64,000 nucleotides of DNA from Algoriphagus sp. NG3 (GCF_034119865.1 NZ_CP139421.1:4194501-4258500), one strand, 5' to 3'. Counted from the first letter of the stretch, positions 38,147 to 45,500 are shown. Notes: generated by a model from the letters alone, not told the origin. Program-made: numbers and translations.

Positions 38147-38521
38147 TCACGCTAAGTCTTTTTTGTTTTTTAGATAGTTTATTAAAGCTTTGATCTGTCG
38201 GGAAAGAACAATTAACTCTTCCCTTAAACTTAAATATGTTGTTTCTGATACTCTCCCCACTTTCACTAAAAGAGCTAATTGACTTCTTAACTCACCTGCC
38301 GAACCTTTTGCATACCCCAAAAATCTTATGAATTGAAGCCTATTATTGTATTCAAATCCTTCTGCGATATTGTTTGAAATGGATATTGCGGATCCAATCA
38401 ATTGATCTCTAGATTTATAGTCATTTTTAAGTGGTATTTGATCAGCTAAACTATAGATCTTAACCCCTATTTCAATTGCCTTTTGCCAAATGAGTAACTC
38501 TTCAAAACTGTTTACTTTCAT
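38147..38521 (-). CDS. Four-helix bundle protein (S23 / intervening-sequence family) inside the trp operon
   Basis: 124 residues from the ATG at 38521. The sequence has the family hallmarks: ELLIWQKAIEIGVKIYSLAD, IGSAISISNNIAEGFEY, FIRFLGYAKGSAGELRSQLALL and a final amphipathic helix RQIKALINYLKNKK. The family includes proteins encoded in 23S rRNA intervening sequences and the related Avd accessory protein of diversity-generating retroelements; no reverse transcriptase or template repeat is seen here. It has no known role in Trp synthesis and sits between trpE and trpG in the same direction. Both flanking spacers carry matching A/G-rich sequence in inverted orientation (38084-38107 and 38575-38598), consistent with insertion of a mobile unit. 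Confidence 0.85.
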   Translation of the reverse strand: MKVNSFEELLIWQKAIEIGVKIYSLADQIPLKNDYKSRDQLIGSAISISNNIAEGFEYNNRLQFIRFLGYAKGSAGELRSQLALLVKVGRVSETTYLSLREELIVLSRQIKALINYLKNKKDLA

Positions 38522-38599
38522 ATCCAAAGATTTATTTATCCCTATCTAGACTGCTCATCCCACCACCTTAGAACCTTCCCACTTTATAACCTTTAAAAC

Positions 38600-40012
38600 T
38601 CAAATCCCCTCCGCCGCTCTCAGTGCCACTCTCAACGCTTCCAGTTTATTCGCCACCTCTTGCAACTCTGACGGGATAGTGGATTTGGCTACTACCCCTG
38701 CTCCTGCCTGGAATCGGAGCTGATTGTTTTCAGACACAAATGACCTGATCAATATGGCATGGTTAAAATCACCATTAAATCCTAAATAGCCTATGGCACC
38801 ACCATAGAATTGCCTCGATACATTTTCCAATTCATCTATCAATTCCATAGCCCGATACTTGGGAGCACCGGAAAGGGTACCTGCAGGAAAGGTATCTGCT
38901 ACCAATTGAAGTGGATTTGTGTTATCCGGCAGTTCTCCAGTCACCTTAGATACCAAGTGGATCACATGGGAGTAGTATTGAATTTCCTTAAATACCTCCA
39001 CAGTAACTTTTTCAGATGACCTGCTTAGATCATTTCTAGCCAGATCCACGAGCATGACATGTTCTGAGTTTTCTTTGGGATCATCGTATAGTTTGCGGGC
39101 CAAGGCCGCATCTTCCTGGTCATTGCCTGTTCTCCTGAATGTACCGGCTATGGGATAGATGGTGGCTTTTTTATCCTTGACCACAATCTGCGCTTCCGGA
39201 GAGCTGCCAAAGACTTTAAACGAACCATAATCAAAATAGAAGAGATAGGGTGAAGGGTTTACAGAACGAAGTGCACGGTAGACATTAAATTCATCTCCTT
39301 TAAACCCAGTGCTGAACCTACGTGAAAGCACGATCTGGAACACATCACCCCGGAAGCAATGCTCCCTTCCCTGATTCAGAATCTTAAGAAATTCCTCGTC
39401 TGTGTAGTTGGATTCTTCCTCTCCCACCCGCTGAAACGTATAGCTGGGTATATTCTTATTGTTCAAAAGGCGCTCAATCTCCTCCATCTTCTCGCTGTTT
39501 TCAGCGCCAGCCACCCGGTGTTCCAATAGATGAAGTTCATTCTTATAGTGATCCACTACAATGACATTCTGGTATACAGAATACTGCATCGTAGGCACTT
39601 CAGTGGGCGCTGTATTTTGAAGTTGGATATCTTCGAAATACGCCACTGTATCGTACTGGATATAGCCAAAAAGACCGTTGGTGCTAAATTTAAAGTTGTC
39701 AGGGGCAACGTCAAATTTATTCCCGAAAGCTCTTAGGCACTGCATCAGTTTCTGGTCTGAGCTCACTTCATAACTTTCTTTTAGACCAGAAGGCAAGCTT
39801 TCCACCACCTTGCCTGCATTGAAGCTAAAGGTAGCCAGTGGATTGAAGCAGATGTATGAAAAACTATTTTCCTGCCCATGATAATCAGAGCTTTCCAGCA
39901 AAATCGGATTGGCAAATCGATCCCTGATCTGCAGGTAAATACTCACCGGAGTAATCGTATCCGCAAGTCTTTTTCGGTACGTAGTGAGGATGGGAAATTT
40001 AATTTGAGTCAT
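38600..40012 (-). CDS. trpE: Anthranilate synthase component I
   Basis: 470 residues from the ATG at 40012 (MTQIKFPI); another ATG lies at 40030. The longest frame runs to a TTG at 40078 through the attenuator hairpin and cannot be right. The Trp feedback-binding LLES motif is at about residue 37. Chorismate-binding core: FQIVLSRRFS, FGSSPEAQIVVKD, PIAGTFRRTG, LVDLARNDL, VTGELPDNTNPLQL, TFPAGTLSGAPKYRAMELID and FQAGAGVVAKS. With TrpG it converts chorismate to anthranilate. First structural gene of the operon, controlled by the upstream attenuator and by Trp feedback. Confidence 0.95.
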   Translation of the reverse strand: MTQIKFPILTTYRKRLADTITPVSIYLQIRDRFANPILLESSDYHGQENSFSYICFNPLATFSFNAGKVVESLPSGLKESYEVSSDQKLMQCLRAFGNKFDVAPDNFKFSTNGLFGYIQYDTVAYFEDIQLQNTAPTEVPTMQYSVYQNVIVVDHYKNELHLLEHRVAGAENSEKMEEIERLLNNKNIPSYTFQRVGEEESNYTDEEFLKILNQGREHCFRGDVFQIVLSRRFSTGFKGDEFNVYRALRSVNPSPYLFYFDYGSFKVFGSSPEAQIVVKDKKATIYPIAGTFRRTGNDQEDAALARKLYDDPKENSEHVMLVDLARNDLSRSSEKVTVEVFKEIQYYSHVIHLVSKVTGELPDNTNPLQLVADTFPAGTLSGAPKYRAMELIDELENVSRQFYGGAIGYLGFNGDFNHAILIRSFVSENNQLRFQAGAGVVAKSTIPSELQEVANKLEALRVALRAAEGI

Positions 40013-40030
40013 TCGTGGTTGATTTTGCAT

Positions 40031-40064
40031 GAAAAAAGGCTTACCGGAAATCCAGTAAGCCTTT
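40031..40064 (-). terminator. Attenuator terminator of the trp leader (3:4 hairpin)
   Basis: Minus strand AAAGGCTTAC and GTAAGCCTTT form a 10-bp stem around an 11-nt loop (TGGATTTCCG), then six T. It lies directly before the trpE start region and after the leader peptide gene. A terminator here, upstream of the first structural gene, is the mark of attenuation. Confidence 0.9.
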
Positions 40065-40109
40065 GCTATGTGTAACACAAAATAGTACGCAGGGGCTTGC
40101 TAAACTTCC
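40046..40109 (-). promoter_or_regulatory. trp antiterminator (2:3 pairing)
   Basis: Region 2, GGAAGTTTAGCAAGCC (40094-40109), pairs with region 3, GGCTTACTGGATTTCC (40046-40061): 16 positions with three G-T pairs and one mismatch. Region 3 also contains the left arm of the terminator, so the two structures exclude each other. Region 2 overlaps the leader-peptide stop codon, so a ribosome finishing the peptide would cover it. CTTCC just upstream (region 1) can pair with GGAAG of region 2. Confidence 0.82.
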
Positions 40110-40162
40110 GTTTGGGAAGAGTAAGAATGCCACCACCAGTATTTATTTGCGTTTGTTTTCAT
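40100..40162 (-). CDS. trpL: trp leader peptide with three consecutive Trp codons
   Basis: A 20-codon frame read as MKTNANKYWWWHSYSSQTEV, then TAG. The three TGG codons are at 40130-40138. The predicted transcription start lies only a few bases upstream of the ATG. A ribosome stalled at the Trp codons leaves region 2 (40094-40109) free for the antiterminator; a ribosome that reaches the stop covers it and lets the terminator form. The frame is too short for ordinary gene calling. Confidence 0.9.
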   Translation of the reverse strand: MKTNANKYWWWHSYSSQTEV

Positions 40163-40173
40163 AAGAATGAGGG

Positions 40174-40203
40174 CAAATTTAGGAAGGGATTGTTAAGTAC
40201 AAA
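40174..40203 (-). promoter_or_regulatory. Promoter of the trp operon
   Basis: Minus strand TTTG (40200-40203), 18 nt, TAAATTTG (40174-40181). Transcription would start near 40169, about 7 nt before the trpL ATG. Confidence 0.75.
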
Positions 40204-40556
40204 GCATAGAAAGGATTTTTTTTGAAAAAGTCTAAAATATTTTTTCTCGCAAAACGGAATGCCGGCCATCCCTGGAAAAACAAAATGAGATTAATTAACA
40301 CCACTCAAACAGCAATATCTTCTTTGCCCTAAAGCTGTCTAACTTATCTGCTGGAGCCCTCAGCCTGTTTTCTCCGATTTAAAATACATGAATAACTATT
40401 TACTTCTGGAAGAGACCTGCTAGATCTAAAGTGAAAGCAATTCCCATCTGATCTCAAAATGCCTTATATTCTTTAGGTTAACCTATTTTTTTCATCAACA
40501 GAAGTCCAAACTAATTTTTCGTTAAGTCGTTGATACGAAAAACAATACCCCACGCT
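40204..40556. other. Divergent intergenic region with a 12-bp palindrome
   Basis: A/T-rich, no gene seen. It holds a perfect palindrome TAGGTTAACCTA at 40474-40485, about 70 nt before the next plus-strand gene, which may be an operator. No convincing TAnnTTTG box was found for that gene. Confidence 0.4.
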
Positions 40557-41114
40557 ATGAAACGGATCAGCTCTCTTTTAACAATGATTATGCTGGCAGG
40601 TATTTGCACAGCCTATGCGCAACAAACTTCAGAATGGAAATCCCCAATGCATGAAGTACAGTTCATATCCGAATCCGGTGATGATGTGAAAATGGAAGTG
40701 GACAAGGGGTATAAATATGCCAATTTGGAATTTGAAGGAAGAAAGTTCCACCTATTCTATGACCGGGATATGAACCAGATAAAAAAGGCAAGGATAGTAG
40801 AACCTGAAACCAAATTAGAAATTGCCCGTGGCAGAGGCAGTTATTTTTGGGGATCTGCGCGCTTTGAATTTGTAGATGGGGACATTGTAAAAGTGAAAAG
40901 AAAAAGGAATGCCAATGGATACGAGATCACAGGCCCATCCGGACCACTTTTCATAGTGGAGAACCATGCCATCACTCCCGTTAAGACCTACAATGAAAAA
41001 GAGTTTATGACCCAAGCATTTTATGTATTCGAGCGGATCAAATTAACCCAAAACAGCCCTTCAGACGTAATGATATTTTACTCAAATTATTATCAAACCA
41101 GTTCAAATAAGTAG
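40557..41114 (+). CDS. Exported protein of unknown function
   Basis: 185 residues from the ATG at 40557; the longest frame starts at a TTG at 40530. Signal peptide MKRISSLLTM..., cut near AYAQ. The mature part is small, charged and strand-rich (EFEGRKFHLFYDRDMNQIKKARIVEPETK), with SYFWGSARFEF in the middle. No recognised domain. Its stop is 12 nt before the next small gene, so the two may form an operon. Confidence 0.7.
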   Translation: MKRISSLLTMIMLAGICTAYAQQTSEWKSPMHEVQFISESGDDVKMEVDKGYKYANLEFEGRKFHLFYDRDMNQIKKARIVEPETKLEIARGRGSYFWGSARFEFVDGDIVKVKRKRNANGYEITGPSGPLFIVENHAITPVKTYNEKEFMTQAFYVFERIKLTQNSPSDVMIFYSNYYQTSSNK

Positions 41115-41126
41115 TTTTGATAAAAT

Positions 41127-41357
41127 ATGGCAAAAACATTTCCACAGTATTTCAAGCGCATTTTTGACGATTATCAGGTTCTAGTCCAAGTTGACCCTGA
41201 TACATTTACAGGCATAGAGCTAATTGTACATCCTAACGGAAAAATAGAAAAAACCGAAATGGAATTTGATGAGGAAATTTTTGAGGATCTGGCGGAAGAT
41301 GATTTCATTCACTGCAATGTGCTGGAATTCCAGATGCATTTGGCAAAAACACGCTGA
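41127..41357 (+). CDS. Small acidic protein of unknown function
   Basis: 76 residues, no signal peptide, acidic C-terminal half (FDEEIFEDLAEDDFIHCNVLE). The start is an ATG 12 nt after the previous gene. It looks like a conserved cytoplasmic hypothetical protein. I do not recognise the family. It is the last gene before the ffs promoter. Confidence 0.6.
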   Translation: MAKTFPQYFKRIFDDYQVLVQVDPDTFTGIELIVHPNGKIEKTEMEFDEEIFEDLAEDDFIHCNVLEFQMHLAKTR

Positions 41358-41443
41358 ACCAAACCTCAGAATCCAGATTTAAAAACAAACTTCCTCACAG
41401 TCAGTGGTGAAAGCGTTAAATACACAAATGGGGAGGAAGAATA

Positions 41444-41473
41444 TTGCAAACATTGATTTTCTACTTACCTTTG
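41444..41473 (+). promoter_or_regulatory. Promoter of the SRP RNA gene
   Basis: TTG (41444-41446), 19 nt, TACCTTTG (41466-41473), a full match to the Bacteroidota pattern, 4 nt before the predicted 5' end of the RNA. Confidence 0.85.
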
Positions 41474-41477
41474 CACC

Positions 41478-41562
41478 GGCGGCACGACCAGCTCCTGCTG
41501 AATCCCCCAGGTCCGGAAGGAAGCAAGGGTAGGTGGTTGAGCGGTGCGATGCCGCTTCTTTT
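41478..41562 (+). ncRNA. ffs: 4.5S signal recognition particle RNA
   Basis: The invariant domain IV block AGGTCCGGAAGGAAGCA is at 41509-41525, with the GGAA tetraloop and the asymmetric loop that bind Ffh. The ends pair (GCGGCA with TGCCGC), with inner GACCA/TGGTT pairing, so the molecule is a single hairpin of about 80 nt. A T run (41557-41564) ends it. It guides membrane and secretory proteins to the translocon together with Ffh and FtsY, which are not in this window. No protein gene overlaps it on either strand. Confidence 0.94.
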
Positions 41563-41618
41563 TTGCCCTATTTTTTCCTCAGGCATCCCAATCAAGTTCC
41601 AATTCTTGATTAATCTTC

Positions 41619-41626
41619 TAACTTTG
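41619..41626 (+). promoter_or_regulatory. Possible -7 box for the transaldolase-like gene
   Basis: TAACTTTG matches TAnnTTTG. It would give a leader of about 120 nt. No TTG lies at the usual spacing, so confidence is low. Confidence 0.35.
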
Positions 41627-41752
41627 TTTCCCACAATCAAATCCATTTGGATTTATCCTATTTGGAGCTTTTACCCCTTCCTGAGAACTAGAATCCGCAA
41701 GGTATATAAGAGTAAGAAATAGCTGAATCCATACCTATTAAACAATTCAAAC

Positions 41753-42412
41753 ATGAAATTCTTTATTGACACAGCCAATCTAAGTGACATCCGCGAGGCA
41801 TATGACCTTGGAGTTTTAGACGGCGTAACTACCAACCCTTCCTTGATGGCCAAAGAAGGTATCAGTGGAGACGAGAAAGTAAGAGCACATTACAAAGCAA
41901 TCTGCGATATTGTAGATGATAAAGTAAGTGCAGAAGTGATCGCTACTGACTTTGAGGGAATGGTGAAAGAAGGAAAAGAGCTGGCAAAGATCGATGACAA
42001 AATCGTAGTTAAAATACCTATGGTCAAAGACGGTCTAAAAGCACTTAAATACTTTCAAAGTGAAGGAATCAGAACCAACTGTACGTTGATTTTCTCCGCA
42101 GGCCAGGCGCTTTTGGCTGCCAAAGCCGGAGCTTCTTATGTTTCTCCATTTATCGGAAGACTGGATGATATCGCGTTTGACGGAATGGATCTTATCGCCC
42201 AGATCGTACACATTTATGGCAACTATGGCTTCGAGACTGAAGTGTTGGCAGCATCTGTTAGACACACCATGCACTTGTTGAAATGTGCTGAAGTAGGAGC
42301 TGATGTGGTGACTTGCCCACTAAAAGTAATCACCGGCTTATTGAACCACCCGTTAACGGATTCTGGTTTGGCAACGTTTTTGGCAGATCATGCCAAAGCA
42401 GCCGGAAAATAA
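41753..42412 (+). CDS. fsa: Transaldolase-like / fructose-6-phosphate aldolase (TalC type)
   Basis: 219 residues, the short single-barrel TalC/Fsa size. Start MKFFIDTANLSDIREA and DGVTTNPSLMAKEG are diagnostic; the Schiff-base Lys is in KIVVKIPMVKDG; further blocks are TNCTLIFSAGQALLAAKAGASYVSPFIGRLDD and the C-terminal hydrophobic helix. Short members are either transaldolases of the pentose phosphate pathway or fructose-6-phosphate aldolases; sequence reading alone does not decide. It supplies or consumes erythrose 4-phosphate, the aroF substrate (a known pathway link, not an operon link). Confidence 0.92.
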   Translation: MKFFIDTANLSDIREAYDLGVLDGVTTNPSLMAKEGISGDEKVRAHYKAICDIVDDKVSAEVIATDFEGMVKEGKELAKIDDKIVVKIPMVKDGLKALKYFQSEGIRTNCTLIFSAGQALLAAKAGASYVSPFIGRLDDIAFDGMDLIAQIVHIYGNYGFETEVLAASVRHTMHLLKCAEVGADVVTCPLKVITGLLNHPLTDSGLATFLADHAKAAGK

Positions 42413-42417
42413 GTAAC

Positions 42418-42446
42418 AAAGGCCGGCTTTTGTCGGCCTTTTTTTA
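42418..42446 (+). terminator. Terminator after the transaldolase-like gene
   Basis: AAAGGCCG and CGGCCTTT form an 8-bp stem with an 8-nt loop, followed by a T run, 6 nt after the stop codon. Confidence 0.9.
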
Positions 42447-42456
42447 AATTTCCCCT

Positions 42457-42660
42457 ATGTATATTATCAAAGTAAAAGGCAAAGCAAAAATCCCTGATTA
42501 CATTCAGATCAGAGATGAGAACTTTGTTTTGGTAGCCTACTTCAGAGCGGATAGGCCACTGAAGAAAATTGAAAAGTTCGGCCTGGAGGGTAAGGAAAAA
42601 GAATTGGAGGCGTTAATCCTGGATCTTCCTTTTGGGAAATTGCAAAAATTAGAATTATAA
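42457..42660 (+). CDS. Small protein of unknown function upstream of ftsE
   Basis: 67 residues, mixed charge, beginning MYIIKVKGKAKIPDYIQIRD, predicted strand-rich. The gene ends 7 nt before ftsE on the same strand, so it is probably cotranscribed and translationally linked. No recognisable domain. Its regular position before ftsE would be worth checking in relatives. Confidence 0.65.
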   Translation: MYIIKVKGKAKIPDYIQIRDENFVLVAYFRADRPLKKIEKFGLEGKEKELEALILDLPFGKLQKLEL

Positions 42661-42667
42661 GATAAGA

Positions 42668-43378
42668 ATGGATTTCAGCACTCAGCCTGTATTGCAGGTA
42701 AATCAAGCGACGATCTTTCAAGGCATCGACCCGATCCTAACTGATGTCAACTTCTCCGTGGAACAACATGAATTTGTGTTTCTAATCGGTAGAACCGGAA
42801 GCGGTAAAAGCTCCTTATTAAAAACACTTTACGCCGATTTGGCGTTAAGAAATGGCAGTGCTGAAGTGGCAGGTTTTGATCTGAGGTCTATCAAAACCAA
42901 AGACGTTCCATTTTTGAGAAGGAAAATCGGAATAATATTTCAGGATTTTCAGTTATTCAATGACAGAAGTGTAGCCGAAAACCTTGTCTTTGTCATGAAA
43001 GCCACCGGATGGAAGGACAAGGCAAAAATCAATGCACGAATGTCCGAGGTTCTTCTACAGGTAGGACTGCATAATGCCTCAAGTAAAATGCCTCACCAAC
43101 TATCTGGGGGAGAACAGCAAAGGGTAGTGATAGCCAGGGCTCTACTAAATGAACCTTCTATACTGCTAGCTGATGAGCCTACTGGGAATCTAGATCCGGA
43201 TGTGGCAGATGGGATTTTCAAGCTCTTCCAGGATATCAATAAAAAAGGAACAGCTATCTTGATGGCAACCCATAATTATGATTTACTTCGTAAATATCCT
43301 TACAGAGTCCTGAAATGTGAAAATGGAGAATTAAAGGATAGTCAGACGCATGATGTCTCTTATGGGACATCCTATTGA
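42668..43378 (+). CDS. ftsE: Cell division ABC transporter ATP-binding protein FtsE
   Basis: 236 residues, one ABC ATPase domain: Walker A LIGRTGSGKSSLLK, Q-loop FQDFQLF, signature QLSGGEQQRVVIARAL, Walker B ILLADEPTGNLDPDV, His switch MATHNYDLL. FtsE-specific features are the RRKIGIIFQDFQLFNDRSVAENL block and the NLDP after Walker B. With FtsX it controls septal peptidoglycan hydrolases. ftsX is not adjacent. A related MacB/LolD-type ATPase is a lesser alternative. Confidence 0.88.
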   Translation: MDFSTQPVLQVNQATIFQGIDPILTDVNFSVEQHEFVFLIGRTGSGKSSLLKTLYADLALRNGSAEVAGFDLRSIKTKDVPFLRRKIGIIFQDFQLFNDRSVAENLVFVMKATGWKDKAKINARMSEVLLQVGLHNASSKMPHQLSGGEQQRVVIARALLNEPSILLADEPTGNLDPDVADGIFKLFQDINKKGTAILMATHNYDLLRKYPYRVLKCENGELKDSQTHDVSYGTSY

Positions 43379-43464
43379 AAGAGGGCCTTCCCATTAAAAA
43401 ATCTGTACTCAAAATCAAATATAGTATAAGGTCAGTTCGTTTATTTCACTCTTAAATTCGCACG

Positions 43465-44859
43465 ATGAAAACAGCCATTATATCCAAAACTTCCTTATTG
43501 CTTTGCTTGATTATATTGTTGGGCTCTTGCGACAAAAAGGATGATCCTACACCCCGCATAGCACCTGACTCCAATGAAGCAGCAAATAATTGGATACTGG
43601 CATTAATGAATGAAGTGTATTATTGGCGTGATGATATAAGAACTCCTATAGCTGCCTCCTCTGATCCTACCCAATATTTCAACTCCCTTTTAAATAAACC
43701 AACGGATCGGTTTTCTGCAATCTTTCCTGATTATCAAGAATTACTCAATAGCCTCAGCGGAGTTTCACTGGACGCCGGGTATGAATTCACATTATTTAGG
43801 GCTTCTGAGTCCAGTAATGATGTAGTTGGAGAAATAACCTATATCAAGAAAAACAGCCCTGCAGCATCTGCCGGGCTGGTTCGTGGAGACGTTTTTACCG
43901 CGATCAACGGAACCACTCTGACTGAAGATAATTACCAAGACGTTTTAGGTCAAACCCAAGAAGCACACACCATTTCATATCTTAGCTATAATGAGGGGCT
44001 GGAAGGCTATCAAGCCCAGGAAGACATATCACTGACTCCTATAGAACTACAGGAAAACCCAATATATCTGGACACGGTATACACTATAGGTTCACAGAAA
44101 ATCGGTTATTTAGTATATAATTTTTTCGCACCTGACCCGGGAAACTCTTCCAATAGTTACGATCTTGAATTAGATCAAATATTTGCCTCTTTTAAGTCTC
44201 AGAATATCAATAATCTCATAATTGATTTCAGGTATAATGGTGGAGGCTATGTCGGCTCTGCTATTAATTTAGCAAGTCTTATTGCACCTGGAGTATCTAG
44301 CTCCTCCGTTTTCTCAATCACGAAATACAATGAATTACTTTCATCTAATTTCCCTGAATTAAAGGATGTAGAGACCGCATTCTTAAACAAATCCCAAAAC
44401 CTCGGAGCTACTCTGGATGGAAATACAGTATATGTGCTTACTTCCAGGCGTACAGCTTCTGCATCAGAGCTTATAATCAATGGCCTTAAACCCTATATGG
44501 AGGTCTTTATGATTGGAGATATTACTACCGGTAAGAATGTGGGCTCTGTAACATTTGGAGACGAGGAAAATCCCAAGAACCGGTATGGTTTGCTTCCTAT
44601 TGTATCTCAAAGTTTCAATAGCCTAGATGAGTCCGATTATTCAAATGGCTTTACCCCAAACATCCCGGCCTTGGAATATGAGGAAAGGCTAAGACCTCTT
44701 GGGGATGTCAATGAAGTCTTACTTCGCAAAGCCCTAGAGCAGATCACCGGAACCCCATCTTCCACACGATTCAATAAACTAGACAGAGTGGAACAGGGAA
44801 GCTCACTTGATTCCAAGATCAGAAATGGCAGGATGATTGAAAATAATATCCTGAAATAG
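43465..44859 (+). CDS. S41 family (C-terminal processing) peptidase lipoprotein
   Basis: 464 residues. Lipobox LLGSC near residue 22. An N-terminal cap region (about 35-100) with YYWRDDI is followed by a PDZ domain (about 110-190; ASAGLVRGDVFTAINGTTL) and an S41 catalytic domain. The nucleophile Ser is in TASASELI and the general-base Lys in TTGKNVGSV, the standard Ser-Lys dyad. It should act in the periplasm or on the surface, on unknown substrates. Typical of tail-specific proteases of Bacteroidota. Confidence 0.9.
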   Translation: MKTAIISKTSLLLCLIILLGSCDKKDDPTPRIAPDSNEAANNWILALMNEVYYWRDDIRTPIAASSDPTQYFNSLLNKPTDRFSAIFPDYQELLNSLSGVSLDAGYEFTLFRASESSNDVVGEITYIKKNSPAASAGLVRGDVFTAINGTTLTEDNYQDVLGQTQEAHTISYLSYNEGLEGYQAQEDISLTPIELQENPIYLDTVYTIGSQKIGYLVYNFFAPDPGNSSNSYDLELDQIFASFKSQNINNLIIDFRYNGGGYVGSAINLASLIAPGVSSSSVFSITKYNELLSSNFPELKDVETAFLNKSQNLGATLDGNTVYVLTSRRTASASELIINGLKPYMEVFMIGDITTGKNVGSVTFGDEENPKNRYGLLPIVSQSFNSLDESDYSNGFTPNIPALEYEERLRPLGDVNEVLLRKALEQITGTPSSTRFNKLDRVEQGSSLDSKIRNGRMIENNILK

Positions 44860-44885
44860 GAAAACAATATAGTACCATAGTTAAG

Positions 44886-44911
44886 TAGCGGCTCCTTTGA
44901 GTCGCTATTTT
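44886..44911 (+). terminator. Terminator of the S41 peptidase gene
   Basis: TAGCGGCTC-CTTT-GAGTCGCTA, 9 bp with one G-T pair, then four T, 26 nt after the stop. Confidence 0.8.
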
Positions 44912-44950
44912 CTTTCATTATCAAATCGTTAAGTTTCAATTCTGAGAAGG

Positions 44951-44977
44951 TTGACTGAAGTTTTGCTGTTAAATTTG
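44951..44977 (+). promoter_or_regulatory. Possible promoter of the small membrane protein gene
   Basis: TTG (44951-44953), 16 nt, TAAATTTG (44970-44977); the -7 box is a full match but the spacing is short. The ATG follows 20 nt later. Confidence 0.5.
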
Positions 44978-44996
44978 ACGCTCAATAATAAAAGTC

Positions 44997-45209
44997 ATGG
45001 AGATCGCAGCAAGTTTTGTCCTTATCTTATCTATATATTTTTTAGGCTGCCTGGCGCTTGTACAAGAGATCATCAGACCAAGAAGACAGCTGATTATAGA
45101 GAACAACAAAAAGAGCCAATGGGTAACTAATTATTCTAAAATCATTTCATTGAGCTTTGGCATATCTTTATTGACCACTTTCTTAGCTTACTTATTGTTT
45201 CTAAGCTGA
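44997..45209 (+). CDS. Small two-helix membrane protein
   Basis: 70 residues with helices at about 4-23 and 50-69, joined by a charged loop (RPRRQLIIENNKKSQW). Own promoter-like element upstream. Not a recognised family. Two-pass proteins of this size are often regulators or toxins, but nothing here points to either. Confidence 0.6.
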   Translation: MEIAASFVLILSIYFLGCLALVQEIIRPRRQLIIENNKKSQWVTNYSKIISLSFGISLLTTFLAYLLFLS

Positions 45210-45442
45210 TAAAATAATCCTATTGCATTACCAGAAAGAGGATCCACCTTTATTTTTTAGCCAGTTTTTTCATAAGATCTTCAAGGGATCATATAGTGTC
45301 AATTATGCTTATGATCCAACGGCAAAAGTAGCTGCTCAGTAATTTGTGCCAGGATAACAGCAAATCCGCGTTTTCCTGCTTACCGTACAGAGTAGCTGCC
45401 CTTGATTAATCAAAGAATAGACATACCTCAGGAAACAATACA
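45210..45442. other. Intergenic region without a gene
   Basis: No complete gene is seen. A plus-strand frame without a start codon (about 45216-45341), ending SVNYAYDPTAKVAAQ, might be a decayed 3' end, but is short enough to be chance. An 8-bp inverted repeat GGATCATA/TATGATCC spans about 45287-45319. Confidence 0.4.
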
Positions 45443-45487
45443 AAATATAAAGGGCTGCCAAAATCCATCTGGCAGCCCTTTATATTT
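45443..45487 (-). terminator. Strong terminator after the TonB receptor gene (bidirectional)
   Basis: A 17-bp perfect stem (AAATATAAAGGGCTGCC with its complement) around an 11-nt loop, A/T tracts on both ends, 13 nt after the receptor stop codon. Confidence 0.9.
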
Positions 45488-45500
45488 TTAACTATACTAT

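Noticed and set aside
38147..38521. Diversity-generating retroelement accessory gene (Avd)
   Set aside because: Same protein superfamily, but no reverse transcriptase, template repeat or variable target gene is near.
40013..40078. N-terminal extension of trpE through the attenuator
   Set aside because: These codons are the terminator hairpin and its T run. The normal TrpE N-terminus begins at 40012 (or 40030).
45216..45341. Start-less plus-strand frame ending SVNYAYDPTAKVAAQ
   Set aside because: About 40 codons without a start or recognisable homology. May be a gene remnant, but chance is as likely.
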